NCBI RefSeq assembly: GCF_039655745.1
Contig: NZ_JBBYXI010000002.1
Location: 558,001 to 622,000 of the forward strand
DNA length: 64,000 bases
Reading direction: 5' to 3'
From: Hohaiivirga grylli
Lineage (GTDB): Bacteria; Pseudomonadota; Alphaproteobacteria; Rhizobiales; Beijerinckiaceae
The notes under the pieces: generated by a model
What the model was told of the DNA's origin: nothing
Databases searched by the model: none
Seen by the model: the letters and a program-made list of their open reading frames with translations, nothing else
Shown here: piece after piece, positions 18,027 to 27,450 of the stretch
How positions within the stretch are numbered: position 1 is the stretch's first letter
Layout: every line of letters begins with the position of its first letter
Translations under genes and position numbers: made by a program

Positions 18027-18536
18027 ATGAGCGTTTCCATTACCTCGCAGCAGAGGGAAGCCATCATTCAGGGGCTCTCTGATGCCCCTGATGGTGTGCT
18101 GGAAGCACTGGCTGGACGCGTTGGTGTTCCATTACGGGCTGTTCTTGATTGTCTCCCTGAAGAGAATGCAAGGCGTATTGATGCCGAGCACTTTGAAAAG
18201 CTCTGGCAGGATATGACCTCATGGGGAGAGATTGTGTTCATTGTTCACACTGAAGATGGTGTGTTTGAATGCAAGGGTACAATCCCTCAGGGGCAGGAAG
18301 GCCGTGGCTACTTCAATATCCATGGTGACAGCCCGATTGGTGGGCATATTCGTAAGGACCGTTGTGAGGCCATCTACTTTATCGACAGGCCATTCTTTGG
18401 CAAGCGCTCATGCTCGGTTCAGTTCGTAAACCGTGATGGTGGCGTGATGTTCAAGGTCTTTGTCGGGCGTGATGAGAACCGTGCGCTTAAGCCTGAACAG
18501 CTTGAAAAATTTGAGGCATTACGCCAGTCTTTTTGA
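18027..18536 (+). CDS. hutX: HutX-family cytosolic haem carrier
   Basis: The 169-residue protein matches the HutX/HuvX family, relatives of one half of HemS/ChuX. A helical N-terminus is followed by the beta-sheet haem-binding domain, with GRGYFNIHGDSPIGGHIRKDRCEAIYFIDRPFFGKRSCSVQFVNRDGGVMFKVFVGRDE. Family members accept haem after import and pass it to a degrading enzyme; in Vibrio HutX pairs with HutZ. Here the partner would be the IsdG-type enzyme encoded immediately upstream. It is the last gene of the operon and is followed by a terminator. Confidence 0.92.
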   Translation: MSVSITSQQREAIIQGLSDAPDGVLEALAGRVGVPLRAVLDCLPEENARRIDAEHFEKLWQDMTSWGEIVFIVHTEDGVFECKGTIPQGQEGRGYFNIHGDSPIGGHIRKDRCEAIYFIDRPFFGKRSCSVQFVNRDGGVMFKVFVGRDENRALKPEQLEKFEALRQSF

Positions 18537-18556
18537 TGCTGCATCATTAGAATTGA

Positions 18557-18586
18557 AAAGCGCGGGATTATTTCCCGCGCTTTATT
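18557..18586. terminator. Terminator after hutX
   Basis: AAAGCGCGGGA (18557-18567) pairs with TCCCGCGCTTT (18572-18582) around a 4-nt loop, with A and T tracts on both sides. It could also end minus-strand transcripts from moeA. Confidence 0.85.
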
Positions 18587-18694
18587 AAATCAGCCCTGAT
18601 TCAGGAATTTATTCATGAAAGTGGGAGGCATGCTCTTAGGCTTATTGTGAGTGGCGAAAAAACTTGCTCACCACTTTTGTTTTAATGCTTGCGC

Positions 18695-19921
18695 TTAGAG
18701 TTCAGATAGTCGGATTATTTTGCAGAAACTTCCTGCTTTTAAAGGAGCTTCAAAAGGCTCTCTGACGATCAGGGCATCTGCTTGAGATAAAATGGACAGG
18801 AGTGATGAATCCTGTGATGCAAATGGCGTTGCAACCAGTTTGCCATTCTTATTAAAACTCAGCTTTGCCCTCAGGTTATCCTGACGTTCACCGTTTGCGG
18901 GTAGGTCGGCACCAAGGATGCATAATTCCGTCTGAATATGTCCGGCATTTGCGACATGGTTCATGCTCTTGATCGCGGGAACAACAAACAGGAGACAGGT
19001 GATATAGGCTGATACAGGATTGCCGGGGAGGCCGAAAACGAGAGTATCGCCAAGCTTGCCAAACATCAGTGGTTTTCCGGGCCGGACGGCAACCCGCCAG
19101 AACTCAGAGGACATGCCGTTTTCAATCAAGACCGGCTGAACCAGATCATAATCGCCGACCGATACACCACCCATGGTGATTAGAATATCAACCTTTTGCG
19201 TTTTAAGATGGGTGAGTGCCGCTTCAAGAGAAGCCTTGTTATCCTTGGCAATACCCAGATCTATAACATTGCCACCGTGCTGTTCGATTAAAGCTTTTAT
19301 AGCGTAAGAGTTTGATGAAAAAATCTGATCTTCTTGGCGATGTGAACCGGGAAGAGCCAATTCATCACCCGTAGCCAGAATTGCAATATTGAGTGGCTGA
19401 AAGACTGTTAATTCAAAGAAGCCAGCTGCAGCTGCAAGACCAATGTGGCGGCCATCAAGTTTCTGGCCTTTTGAAAGTAATACCTGACCTGTTTTGAAGT
19501 CGGTTCCGGCATCCCTGATGTTTGTTTTCGTTTGTGGCTGAAGGATTGTTACAAAGCCATCTGCGCTTTCTGTATCCTCCTGCATGATCACCATATCTGC
19601 GCTGTCTGGAACGGGAGCGCCGGTATAAATGCGAATAGCTTCCTGAGAGCCTATCGTACCTTTGAAGCCTTTACCCGCTGCGCTTTCACCTATCAGTTTG
19701 AACTGGGATGGTATGGAGCTAATATCCGCTGATCTGACAGCATAACCATCCATTGCTGATGAGCGGAACGGGGGCTGGCTGTGCTGTGCAATCAGGTCTG
19801 TCGCAAGATAGCGACCAAGGCATTGGGCGAGGGGTAGAATACATGTTTCAAGCCGGGGCACTGCGCAACTTACGATTTGCTCAAGGGCTTTTTCAACGGA
19901 AAGGAGCCCCTGGCTACTCAT
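18695..19921 (-). CDS. moeA: Molybdopterin molybdotransferase
   Basis: The 408-residue protein inserts molybdate into adenylylated molybdopterin in molybdenum-cofactor synthesis. Family marks are the N-terminal PPFRSSAMDGYAVRSADI, EAIRIYTGAPVPDSADMVIMQED, the MoCF-domain segment TMGGVSVGDYDLVQPVL, and FGLPGNPVSAYI. Its start overlaps the moaC stop (ATGA), so the two are translationally coupled. It is the last gene of the ppiD-trp-moa operon. Confidence 0.95.
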   Translation of the reverse strand: MSSQGLLSVEKALEQIVSCAVPRLETCILPLAQCLGRYLATDLIAQHSQPPFRSSAMDGYAVRSADISSIPSQFKLIGESAAGKGFKGTIGSQEAIRIYTGAPVPDSADMVIMQEDTESADGFVTILQPQTKTNIRDAGTDFKTGQVLLSKGQKLDGRHIGLAAAAGFFELTVFQPLNIAILATGDELALPGSHRQEDQIFSSNSYAIKALIEQHGGNVIDLGIAKDNKASLEAALTHLKTQKVDILITMGGVSVGDYDLVQPVLIENGMSSEFWRVAVRPGKPLMFGKLGDTLVFGLPGNPVSAYITCLLFVVPAIKSMNHVANAGHIQTELCILGADLPANGERQDNLRAKLSFNKNGKLVATPFASQDSSLLSILSQADALIVREPFEAPLKAGSFCKIIRLSEL

Positions 19922-20397
19922 CTTGCTACCTCGTAAGTTCCTGATTTTCCGCCGTCTTTATGGAGGAGGCGAATACCCTCAATCTGCATGCTGCGATCGG
20001 CTGCTTTCAGCATGTCGTAAATTGTCAGGCAACAGACAGAGACAGCTGTCAGTGCTTCCATTTCAACTCCGGTCTGGCCTGTAACCCGAGCCTCAGCTGA
20101 GACACGAATACCGGGAATGTTTTCATCAAACTGACAATCAATACTGATTTTAGAAAGCGACAATGGATGGCAAAGAGGGATCAGATCATGGGTTTTCTTT
20201 GCAGCCATAATCCCGGCAATACGTGCCGTTGCAATCACATCACCCTTTTTGGAGTTACCGCTACGAGCAAGTTCCAGCGTTTCCTTTTGCATAACAATCT
20301 GGCCTTCTGCAATAGCCGTTCGGGCTGTTGCGTCCTTGCCGGAAATGTCAACCATATTGGCATTTCCGGATTTGTCCAGATGTGTCAATTTGTTCAT
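19918..20397 (-). CDS. moaC: Cyclic pyranopterin monophosphate synthase
   Basis: The 159-residue enzyme performs the second half of the GTP to cyclic pyranopterin monophosphate conversion, with MoaA. Conserved elements are MVDISGKDATARTAIAEG, the KKTHDLIPLCHPLSL motif and GVEMEALTAVSVCCLTIYDMLKA, giving the full family length. It starts 4 nt after trpC and overlaps moeA. The trpC-moaC-moeA order is common in Alphaproteobacteria. Confidence 0.96.
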   Translation of the reverse strand: MNKLTHLDKSGNANMVDISGKDATARTAIAEGQIVMQKETLELARSGNSKKGDVIATARIAGIMAAKKTHDLIPLCHPLSLSKISIDCQFDENIPGIRVSAEARVTGQTGVEMEALTAVSVCCLTIYDMLKAADRSMQIEGIRLLHKDGGKSGTYEVAR

Positions 20398-20401
20398 TTA
20401 T

Positions 20402-21199
20402 TCAAAGGGTTCCGAATAGAAGATCATTCGTTGCCTGAGCAACATCCTGCTGGCGCATCAGGCTTTCACCGACAAGGAATGTCCGAATATTAAATGGTTC
20501 CAGACGAACAATATCCTCGTGGGTAAACACACCACTCTCCGAGACAATAATACGATCATCCGGGATATGAGGTGCAAGAGCCTCACTTACCGAGAGCGAA
20601 ACTTCAAAGGTCTTGAGATCCCGGTTGTTAATACCAATAAGTTTGGTTCCCAGTGGGAGAGCCCGATCAAGCTCTTCCCGGTTATGAACCTCAACCAGAA
20701 CATCCATCCCAAGGTCATGGGCAGTCTGTACTAACTCTTTGGCTTCCGCATCGGTCAGGCTAGCCATAATAACAAGAATACAATCAGCACCCCAAACTCG
20801 GGCTTCAACAACTTGATAAGCTTCAAACAGAAAGTCCTTACGTAACGCTGGCAGAGGGCAGGCGTTGCGGGCATCCATCAGATATTCAGGTTTACCCTGA
20901 AATGATGGTGCGTCAGTTAAAACGGAGAGGCATGATGCCCCGCCATCCGTATAGGCACGGGCAAGAGATGGCGGGAAGAAGTCTTCCCGTATCAGCCCTT
21001 TCGATGGGCTTGCCTTCTTGATCTCTGCAATCAGTGCCGGGCGATCTTCCGCAAGGTGATGCATGATACTGTTTGCAAAACCGCGGGTAGGAGAAGCCGT
21101 TTTAAGTTTACCTTCAAGCTGGGCAAGGGGCACCGCAGCTTTTGCGGCAGCAATCTCTTGACGCTTATAAGCTTCAATCTTTTCAAGAATATTTGTCAT
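20402..21199 (-). CDS. trpC: Indole-3-glycerol phosphate synthase
   Basis: The 265-residue TIM barrel closes carboxyphenylamino-deoxyribulose phosphate to indole-3-glycerol phosphate in tryptophan synthesis. Key elements are RPALIAEIKKASPSKGLIREDF with the catalytic lysine, LRKDFLFEAYQVVEARVWGADCILVI, GINNRDLKTFEVSL and IIVSESGV. It is not fused to TrpF. Its start overlaps the trpD stop (ATGA). Confidence 0.96.
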   Translation of the reverse strand: MTNILEKIEAYKRQEIAAAKAAVPLAQLEGKLKTASPTRGFANSIMHHLAEDRPALIAEIKKASPSKGLIREDFFPPSLARAYTDGGASCLSVLTDAPSFQGKPEYLMDARNACPLPALRKDFLFEAYQVVEARVWGADCILVIMASLTDAEAKELVQTAHDLGMDVLVEVHNREELDRALPLGTKLIGINNRDLKTFEVSLSVSEALAPHIPDDRIIVSESGVFTHEDIVRLEPFNIRTFLVGESLMRQQDVAQATNDLLFGTL

Positions 21200-22215
21200 G
21201 ATGCGCTATTCGATACAGAGATAAGACGTTCCAGAGCCATCAGGGCTTTTCCGCTATCAAGAGACTCTTGGGCCATCTTGACGCCTTCCTGAAGAGTAGC
21301 GGCTTTTCCGGCAACAACAAGGGCACCAGCTGCATTCAGAACCGCCACATCACGATAAGGGTTCTGGGCGCCATCAAGAACAGCGCGAAGAGCCTTGGCA
21401 TTATAATCCGGGTCGCCCCCTTTGAGGTCGGCAGGCTCAGCGCGTTTAAGGCCAACTTCCTCCGGTGTGACTGAGAAACGGCGCAGCTCACCATTCTCAA
21501 CCGCAACAACATGTGTTGGGCCCGTTGTTGTCATTTCATCCAGCCCGTCAGAGCCATGAACCATCCAGACCCGTTCTGACCCCAGATCGCGCAGAACCTT
21601 GGCAAGTGGTTCAAGCCACATCTCGGCCGGGACACCAATCAGATTGTATTTTACACCAGCCGGGTTTGCGAGAGGGCCAAGTAAATTGAACAATGTACGT
21701 GTGCCAAGTTCAACGCGGGCCGAAGCAACATGGCGCATTGAGGCATGGTGGGTCTGAGCAAACATGAAGCAGAGACCAGCTTCCTTGAGACACTTCTCAA
21801 TGCCGGCTGGTGTAAGCCCCAGTTCAATACCAAGGGAACTCAGAACATCAGCTGAACCGGATTTTGACGAGGCGGCTTTATTGCCGTGCTTGGCAACTGT
21901 TACACCACAGCCGGCAATAATCATCGCGGCAAGCGTCGAGATATTATAGGAACCGGAATGATCTCCACCTGTCCCAACAATATCGACAGCGCCTTCAGGT
22001 GCTTTAACACGAAGCATCTTTTCTCGCATCGCGGTAACGGCACCCGTAATTTCTTCAACAGTTTCACCACGAACCCGCAAAGCCATAAGGAAACCACCTG
22101 CCTGTGCCGGGGTGACTTCGCCTGAAAGCAGGGCATCAAACGCAGCCTTGGCTTCTTCTCTTGTGAGAGAAGCACCAGTTGCGACCTTTGCCAGATAGGG
22201 TTTGAAGGATTCCAT
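21196..22215 (-). CDS. trpD: Anthranilate phosphoribosyltransferase
   Basis: The 339-residue enzyme joins anthranilate to phosphoribosyl pyrophosphate. The PRPP-binding GTGGDHSGSYNIST loop, KHGNKAASSKSGSADVLSSLGI, and the anthranilate-channel segment FAQTHHASMRHVASARVELGTRTLFNLLGPLANP are all present. It is separate from TrpG, with 37 nt between them. Confidence 0.96.
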   Translation of the reverse strand: MESFKPYLAKVATGASLTREEAKAAFDALLSGEVTPAQAGGFLMALRVRGETVEEITGAVTAMREKMLRVKAPEGAVDIVGTGGDHSGSYNISTLAAMIIAGCGVTVAKHGNKAASSKSGSADVLSSLGIELGLTPAGIEKCLKEAGLCFMFAQTHHASMRHVASARVELGTRTLFNLLGPLANPAGVKYNLIGVPAEMWLEPLAKVLRDLGSERVWMVHGSDGLDEMTTTGPTHVVAVENGELRRFSVTPEEVGLKRAEPADLKGGDPDYNAKALRAVLDGAQNPYRDVAVLNAAGALVVAGKAATLQEGVKMAQESLDSGKALMALERLISVSNSAS

Positions 22216-22252
22216 TTGGTTCTACCTTAGTTTCTTTCGTTCTTTATCGGGT

Positions 22253-22849
22253 TCAGGCTTGTTTCTTGTTCCAGTCGTCTGCAAGCGCAAAGAAGTTTCG
22301 CATCATTGTCGTGCCGTGCTCAGACATGATGCTTTCTGGATGGAACTGAACACCATGAACCGGAAGTTCTTTATGGGATAACCCCATAATCAGTCCGTCT
22401 TGAGTTTCGGCCGTAACCACTAACTCAGACGGGCATGTTTCTCTGTCAACAATCAGAGAATGATAACGGGTGGCTTTGAATGGGCCGTTAATGCCCCTGA
22501 AAATTGTCTGGCCCTTATGCTCAACATCAGAAACCTTACCGTGCATTGGTACGGGCGAGCGAATGACGGAGCCACCAAAGTGTTGCCCCATTGCCTGCAA
22601 GCCAAGGCAAACACCAAACATCGGAATATGGTCCTTTGCTTTTGCAAGCAGATCCAGGCAGATACCAGCTTCATTGGGTGTGCAGGGGCCAGGAGACAGC
22701 ACAATGGCACGAGGTTTCTTGGCAATGATATCTTCACTGGTCAGAACGTCATTACGGATGACCTCGATGTTGTCGACCAAAGGCCCAATCAGATGAACAA
22801 GATTCCAGGTAAAGGAATCGTAGTTATCTATAACGATGACCTGTGACAT
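22253..22849 (-). CDS. trpG: Anthranilate synthase glutamine amidotransferase component
   Basis: The 198-residue class I amidotransferase supplies ammonia to TrpE. The catalytic cysteine is in FGVCLGLQAMGQHFGG, and the His-Glu pair is in HGVQFHPESIMSEHG. The ATG at 22849 gives the family N-terminus MSQVIVIDNYDSFTWNLV; a TTG at 22865-22867 would add six residues. It lies about 100 nt downstream of trpE. Confidence 0.95.
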   Translation of the reverse strand: MSQVIVIDNYDSFTWNLVHLIGPLVDNIEVIRNDVLTSEDIIAKKPRAIVLSPGPCTPNEAGICLDLLAKAKDHIPMFGVCLGLQAMGQHFGGSVIRSPVPMHGKVSDVEHKGQTIFRGINGPFKATRYHSLIVDRETCPSELVVTAETQDGLIMGLSHKELPVHGVQFHPESIMSEHGTTMMRNFFALADDWNKKQA

Positions 22850-22950
22850 GAATCTATCCCGTAACAACGGCGCATTCGCGCAGCTTATTAAGTCCCGCGT
22901 TTAGATTTGCGCCCTCAAACAATTTTGGTCAAGGGCACAAAGGTTTGATT

Positions 22951-24468
22951 TCATTGCCCGAAGTGTGAGCGGCTGGCAAAGTGCACAGCTTCCTCAGCAG
23001 CTTTGAAAAGGGCTTTGGCTTTGTTTATGCATTCCTGCTGCTCAGAGGCCGGGTCGGAATCGTAAACGATGCCGGCGCCAGCCTGAACATACATACGTCC
23101 ATTCTTGACGAGTGCGGTGCGCAGGACAATACAGGTATCCATCTCGCCATCAGCACTGAAATAGCCGATACAGCCAGCGTAGACCCCGCGCTTTTCTTTT
23201 TCCAGTTCATCAATGATTTCCATTGCACGAACTTTTGGGGCTCCAGAGACGGTACCCGCCGGAAAACCTGCCTGAAGCGCATCAAGTGCATCATATTTTT
23301 TCACATCGAGGTCGCCCTCAACATTGGATACGATGTGCATGACCTGACTGTAATATTCCAGGAAGAAGCTGTCTGTGACTTTGACAGAGCCAATTTCAGA
23401 GACACGACCGACGTCATTCCGCCCAAGGTCAAGGAGCATCAGGTGTTCAGAACGCTCCTTCGGGTCAGCCAGCAGGCTTTCTGCATGCGCTTTATCTTCA
23501 GCCGCGGTTTTACCCCGCGGACGTGTTCCTGCAATTGGGCGGATAGAGACTTTTCCATCTCTGACACGAACCAGAATTTCTGGGCTCGAGCAGACAATTT
23601 GAAAATCCTCCAGATCAAGGTAGCCCAGAAATGGAGCAGGGTTTGTTCGCCGCAATGCCCTGTAAAGAGCGAAGGGCGGTAATGGGAAATCTGTTTCAAA
23701 CCGCTGAGACAGCACAACCTGAAAGACATCGCCTGCACGCACATATTCTTTGGCGCGTGCGACCATATCTGCGTATTCTTCAGGAGTTGTGTTGGATACG
23801 GGATCAGAGACTGAAATATCCTGATCGGCGCGGTCTGTGATTGAGATTGACTGTTCCAGAGCAATTTCAACCTGCTGTAATCTTTCAATCGCAAGATCGT
23901 AGGCTTTCTCTGCATTCAGTTTCTGATCTGGACGCACAGGTGTGACAAGCGATATCTGGTCAAGGACACTGTCAAAGACCATCATGATTGTTGGGCGGAT
24001 CAGAATTGAATCCGGAACCTGAAGAATATCTTTATTGGGATATGGCAGACGTTCCATCTGTCGAACCATGTCATAGCCCAGATATCCGAACAGTCCTGCT
24101 GCCATTGGGGGATAATCTTCACCAAGGGGCAGGGCACTTTCTGCAAGGACGGCCCTCAGGCTTTCCAGGGCCTTGGCTTCATGGTTTTCGAAAGATGTTT
24201 TGTCGATTAATGCATTGCGGTTAATCGCGGCCTGACCGTTCTGGCACTTCCAGATCAGATCAGGTTCCAGACCAATCATGGAGTAACGGCCACGTGCCGC
24301 TCCACCTTCAACTGATTCAAAGAGAAAGGCTGCCCCGTTTTTCGGCTGTCTCAGCTTCAGGAATGCAGCAACCGGTGTCAGTAAATCGCCAACCAATGTG
24401 GTTTTCACTGCAATAGGGTTGCCTGCATTATATTCCTTGGCAAAGACCGCGAAATCAGGGGTAACCAT
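22951..24468 (-). CDS. trpE: Anthranilate synthase component I
   Basis: The 505-residue enzyme converts chorismate and ammonia to anthranilate. The N-terminal regulatory region has FLFESVEGGAARGRYSMIG, resembling the LLES tryptophan-feedback motif. The C-terminal chorismate-binding domain has SIRPIAGTRPRG, LDLGRNDVGRVSEIGSV and AGIVYDSDPASEQQECINKAKA. It begins 12 nt after ppiD with no room for a leader peptide, so classical attenuation directly upstream is not apparent. Confidence 0.96.
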   Translation of the reverse strand: MVTPDFAVFAKEYNAGNPIAVKTTLVGDLLTPVAAFLKLRQPKNGAAFLFESVEGGAARGRYSMIGLEPDLIWKCQNGQAAINRNALIDKTSFENHEAKALESLRAVLAESALPLGEDYPPMAAGLFGYLGYDMVRQMERLPYPNKDILQVPDSILIRPTIMMVFDSVLDQISLVTPVRPDQKLNAEKAYDLAIERLQQVEIALEQSISITDRADQDISVSDPVSNTTPEEYADMVARAKEYVRAGDVFQVVLSQRFETDFPLPPFALYRALRRTNPAPFLGYLDLEDFQIVCSSPEILVRVRDGKVSIRPIAGTRPRGKTAAEDKAHAESLLADPKERSEHLMLLDLGRNDVGRVSEIGSVKVTDSFFLEYYSQVMHIVSNVEGDLDVKKYDALDALQAGFPAGTVSGAPKVRAMEIIDELEKEKRGVYAGCIGYFSADGEMDTCIVLRTALVKNGRMYVQAGAGIVYDSDPASEQQECINKAKALFKAAEEAVHFASRSHFGQ

Positions 24469-24480
24469 TTAAACCTCTTT

Positions 24481-26376
24481 TTATTCTCCGTTGCCACCAA
24501 ACAGTCGGTCTGCAACGTTTTGATTGACAACAACGCCAATTTCTTTCTGGGCACGATTGATGAACTCCACCAGGAGGTCATCACCTAAGCCGACAGAGAG
24601 CTGATTACTGAGCTGTTCAACATCCTGATCAAATTTTTTGAACTCAGGAACTGTTGCTGCAGTGACCACAAAGATAACCTTGCCGTTTGGCCCTGTTACA
24701 AATGTCGCCTTATTGACAGGTGTTGCGAATATCTGACGAAGACCATTGGCGCCAATATCAGCAGGAGCTGTACTGGTACGCACAAGATCCTGAGCTGACT
24801 TAACTTCAGCTTTAATCGTTGCTGCCTGTTTCTTCAGGTCATCAACACTTTTAATGTTAGCCAGCTGTTCATCAGCAATCTTGGACAGACGCGTATCAAT
24901 TTCACCCTGTTTCCAGATATCCGTAATCTGAGGGCGAATTTCATCCAGTGTGCGGTCTCGTGAGGCGATTACGTTGGTGACATGATACCAGATATAACCG
25001 CCATTATCGGTGCTCAGTGCCGTATTATCGACGCCGATGTCAGAGGCAAAAACAGCCTGGATAAGACGTGAGGCATCGGGCAGACCTTCAACCTGCTTGC
25101 CGTCTGTATCAAGACCAGCCTTATCAACGGCTTTGATTTGAATGAGCTGCAGGTTTTTCTCTTTAGCAACATCTGGCAGGGAGCGGCCCATTGCTGTTGC
25201 GTCTTCGATGAAATCCCGCATGTCAGAAATCTGATTTTCAGCACGTGAGCGGACCAGATTTGTCTTGATCTTGTCTTTGACAGCATCAAAACCAGTCTTG
25301 ATATCTGTAACACGCAGAATGGCTGGGCCAAGGCTGCCATCAACAACGGCACTGACTTTGCCTTTCTCAAGAGAGAAGGCCGCATCAGCAACCTTTGGAT
25401 CAAAGATATCTGATTTCTGTAATGAGCCAATTGAGAGGGCTTCTGGTGCGATATTCTTTTCTTTTGCAAGCGAATCGAATGTTGCCTTGCCAGAGTTCAG
25501 ACGATCCTGAGCATCTTTGGCCTCATCAGCGTCTGCAAAAATAATCTGCTGAATTGTTCTGTACTCAGCATCAGCAGACTGGGTTGTCTTGCTGGCCTCA
25601 TAGGCCTTGCGAACGTCTTCATCCGTGACGGGAGCAAGTGAGGGCAGAGTATCAGGCAAAACGGCAATTGCATCAAAACTACGATATTCCGGTGCACGGA
25701 ACTGAGCCTTGTTTGCGTCATAAGCCGTCTGAAGCTGTTCATTTGTTGGAGCCGGTATTTCACCAGCTGCAGCATTGTTCAGAACATAATAGCTGACATT
25801 ACGTTTCTCATGGAAAAGACGGAAGGAAAGCTGCTGCATGGCCTCCGGCATTGTCAGGCCAGATGAAAGTGTGGAAATAATCTGGTTGCGCATCAGTTCA
25901 GAGCGGAAATTCTGGATAAAACCAGATTCCGTCATATTGGCCGTGTCCAGATATCTTTTGAAGGCTTCTGCATTAAAGCCATTCGTCTGCTGGAATGCCG
26001 GAATGCTGTAAATCGCCTGACGAACCATATCATCACTGATCGCAAGTCCCATGACGCGTCCGGTTTCGTCCAGAACGGCCTGAGATGCCAGCTGTGATAA
26101 TACCTGGCGGTCAAGCTGCATGGCTCTGGCTTCAGTTGGCGACAACTGCTTACCAAGACGTTCCTGCAGAACGCGCTGCTGCTGGTTGAAAGCTGTCTGG
26201 TACTCAGCGAATGAGACCGTCCGCTTGCCAGCTTTGACAACTGTATCCGGTGCCGTTGTTTGCAGATAAGGTGTTACAAACACCATCGCAAAACTGATAA
26301 TCAGAATTCCAAACAGAAATGAAATGATAATTTTACCAAGCCAGTTCTGTTGAGCTTTGCGCAGACCTTCGAGCAT
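24481..26376 (-). CDS. ppiD: PpiD-like periplasmic peptidyl-prolyl isomerase/chaperone
   Basis: The 631-residue protein is anchored by one N-terminal helix (about residues 15-35). A SurA_N-like chaperone region (about 40-240) and a PpiC-type rotamase domain (about 270-360, EYRTIQQIIFADADEAKDAQDRL through GPAILRVTDI) follow, with a helical C-terminal region. The family assists folding of exported proteins at the SecYEG exit. It is the first gene of the minus-strand operon that continues into trpE, an arrangement seen in related alphaproteobacteria. The rotamase motif is weakly conserved, so activity as a chaperone rather than an isomerase is possible. Confidence 0.9.
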   Translation of the reverse strand: MLEGLRKAQQNWLGKIIISFLFGILIISFAMVFVTPYLQTTAPDTVVKAGKRTVSFAEYQTAFNQQQRVLQERLGKQLSPTEARAMQLDRQVLSQLASQAVLDETGRVMGLAISDDMVRQAIYSIPAFQQTNGFNAEAFKRYLDTANMTESGFIQNFRSELMRNQIISTLSSGLTMPEAMQQLSFRLFHEKRNVSYYVLNNAAAGEIPAPTNEQLQTAYDANKAQFRAPEYRSFDAIAVLPDTLPSLAPVTDEDVRKAYEASKTTQSADAEYRTIQQIIFADADEAKDAQDRLNSGKATFDSLAKEKNIAPEALSIGSLQKSDIFDPKVADAAFSLEKGKVSAVVDGSLGPAILRVTDIKTGFDAVKDKIKTNLVRSRAENQISDMRDFIEDATAMGRSLPDVAKEKNLQLIQIKAVDKAGLDTDGKQVEGLPDASRLIQAVFASDIGVDNTALSTDNGGYIWYHVTNVIASRDRTLDEIRPQITDIWKQGEIDTRLSKIADEQLANIKSVDDLKKQAATIKAEVKSAQDLVRTSTAPADIGANGLRQIFATPVNKATFVTGPNGKVIFVVTAATVPEFKKFDQDVEQLSNQLSVGLGDDLLVEFINRAQKEIGVVVNQNVADRLFGGNGE

Positions 26377-26518
26377 TGTTCTTCCGCTTTATAAAAAACC
26401 TATCAGACGCGGATAACCTATTGTGGGGCCGATAGGAAGAGGGAAGGTTGGATTCTGGCACAATTCTCTGCTAGTTGTGACGGAATAACATTCTGTTTTG
26501 GTCTTCAGGAGTTGTCTT

Positions 26519-27283
26519 ATGAGTAATTCTTTTCCTCGTCCTCTCGTTGCTGGTAACTGGAAAATGAACGGTTTGCGGGCGTCTCATGAAGAGCTGATCA
26601 AAATGCAAAAGGGTTATTCAGCGGAACTCAAGGGAAAAGTTGATCTGCTGATCTGTCCACCGGCAACACTTGTGCATGCTTTTGCCCATGCGAATCTCGG
26701 ATCCCGTATTGGAACAGGAGCTCAGGATTGTCATGCCCAGCAATCTGGCGCTTATACAGGCGAGATATCAGCAGAGATGTTAGCAGATTGTGGTGCATCT
26801 TATGTGATTGTCGGCCACTCGGAACGTCGTCAGTATCAAAAGGAAAAAGATGCTGATGTTGCGGAAAAGGCAACAGCTGCTCACCAGAATGGCCTGATTG
26901 CCATTGTCTGTGTTGGCGAAACGCAACAGGAGCGCGAGGCCGGTCGCACACTGGCCGTTGTCCGTAAACAGCTTAAAGGCTCGATACCTGCCGGTTCTTC
27001 TGCAGATAATCTGGTTGTTGCCTACGAACCTGTCTGGGCTATTGGAACGGGACTGACACCAACAGCGAAAGATGTTGAAGAAGTACATGCCCTGATCCGC
27101 TCCGATCTGCGTCGTATTCTTGGAAAAGTTGAAGCAGACAAGGTGCGCATTCTTTACGGCGGTTCAGTTAAGCCGTCTAATGCCAAAGAGCTTATGTCTG
27201 TTCCAAATGTGAATGGTGCGCTTGTGGGTGGAGCAAGTCTCAAAGCTGATGATTTTCTGGGCATTGCAACTGCTTACTTGTGA
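26519..27283 (+). CDS. tpiA: Triosephosphate isomerase
   Basis: The 254-residue TIM barrel interconverts dihydroxyacetone phosphate and glyceraldehyde 3-phosphate. It has the catalytic lysine in VAGNWKMNG, the histidine in VGHSERRQ, the glutamate in VAYEPVWAIGTG, and the phosphate-binding YGGSVKPSNA and GALVGGASL. The ATG at 26519 has an AGGAG site 7 nt upstream and is preferred to a TTG at 26498. It lies divergently from ppiD. Confidence 0.96.
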   Translation: MSNSFPRPLVAGNWKMNGLRASHEELIKMQKGYSAELKGKVDLLICPPATLVHAFAHANLGSRIGTGAQDCHAQQSGAYTGEISAEMLADCGASYVIVGHSERRQYQKEKDADVAEKATAAHQNGLIAIVCVGETQQEREAGRTLAVVRKQLKGSIPAGSSADNLVVAYEPVWAIGTGLTPTAKDVEEVHALIRSDLRRILGKVEADKVRILYGGSVKPSNAKELMSVPNVNGALVGGASLKADDFLGIATAYL

Positions 27284-27360
27284 TCTTATATAATTCAGGT
27301 CACGGATTTTTTCGGAAAACATTCACTTTTTCGGAATAAATTCGATTTTCGGTCTTTGAA

Positions 27361-27434
27361 CACAGGATGGCCTGTGCTAGAGGCTGAGGAAGAACATTTG
27401 GCAAGTAGCGGCTTGGCGAGAGCACGGCCGCTTG
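27361..27434 (+). other. Stem-loops upstream of secG
   Basis: CACAGG (27361-27366) pairs with CCTGTG (27371-27376), and AGCGGC (about 27407-27412) pairs with GCCGCT (about 27427-27432). They lie between tpiA and secG without a clear T run. They may be secG leader structure or a weak tpiA terminator. Confidence 0.3.
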
Positions 27435-27450
27435 AGGTTTTTGGAATTTC

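Noticed and set aside
22850..22950. Tryptophan attenuator or leader peptide in the trpE-trpG gap
   Set aside because: No short Trp-rich frame or alternative hairpins were seen, and the first trp gene is preceded by ppiD with only 12 bp between.
22981..23682. Plus-strand frame of 233 codons
   Set aside because: It lies opposite trpE, with no supporting start signals or homology.
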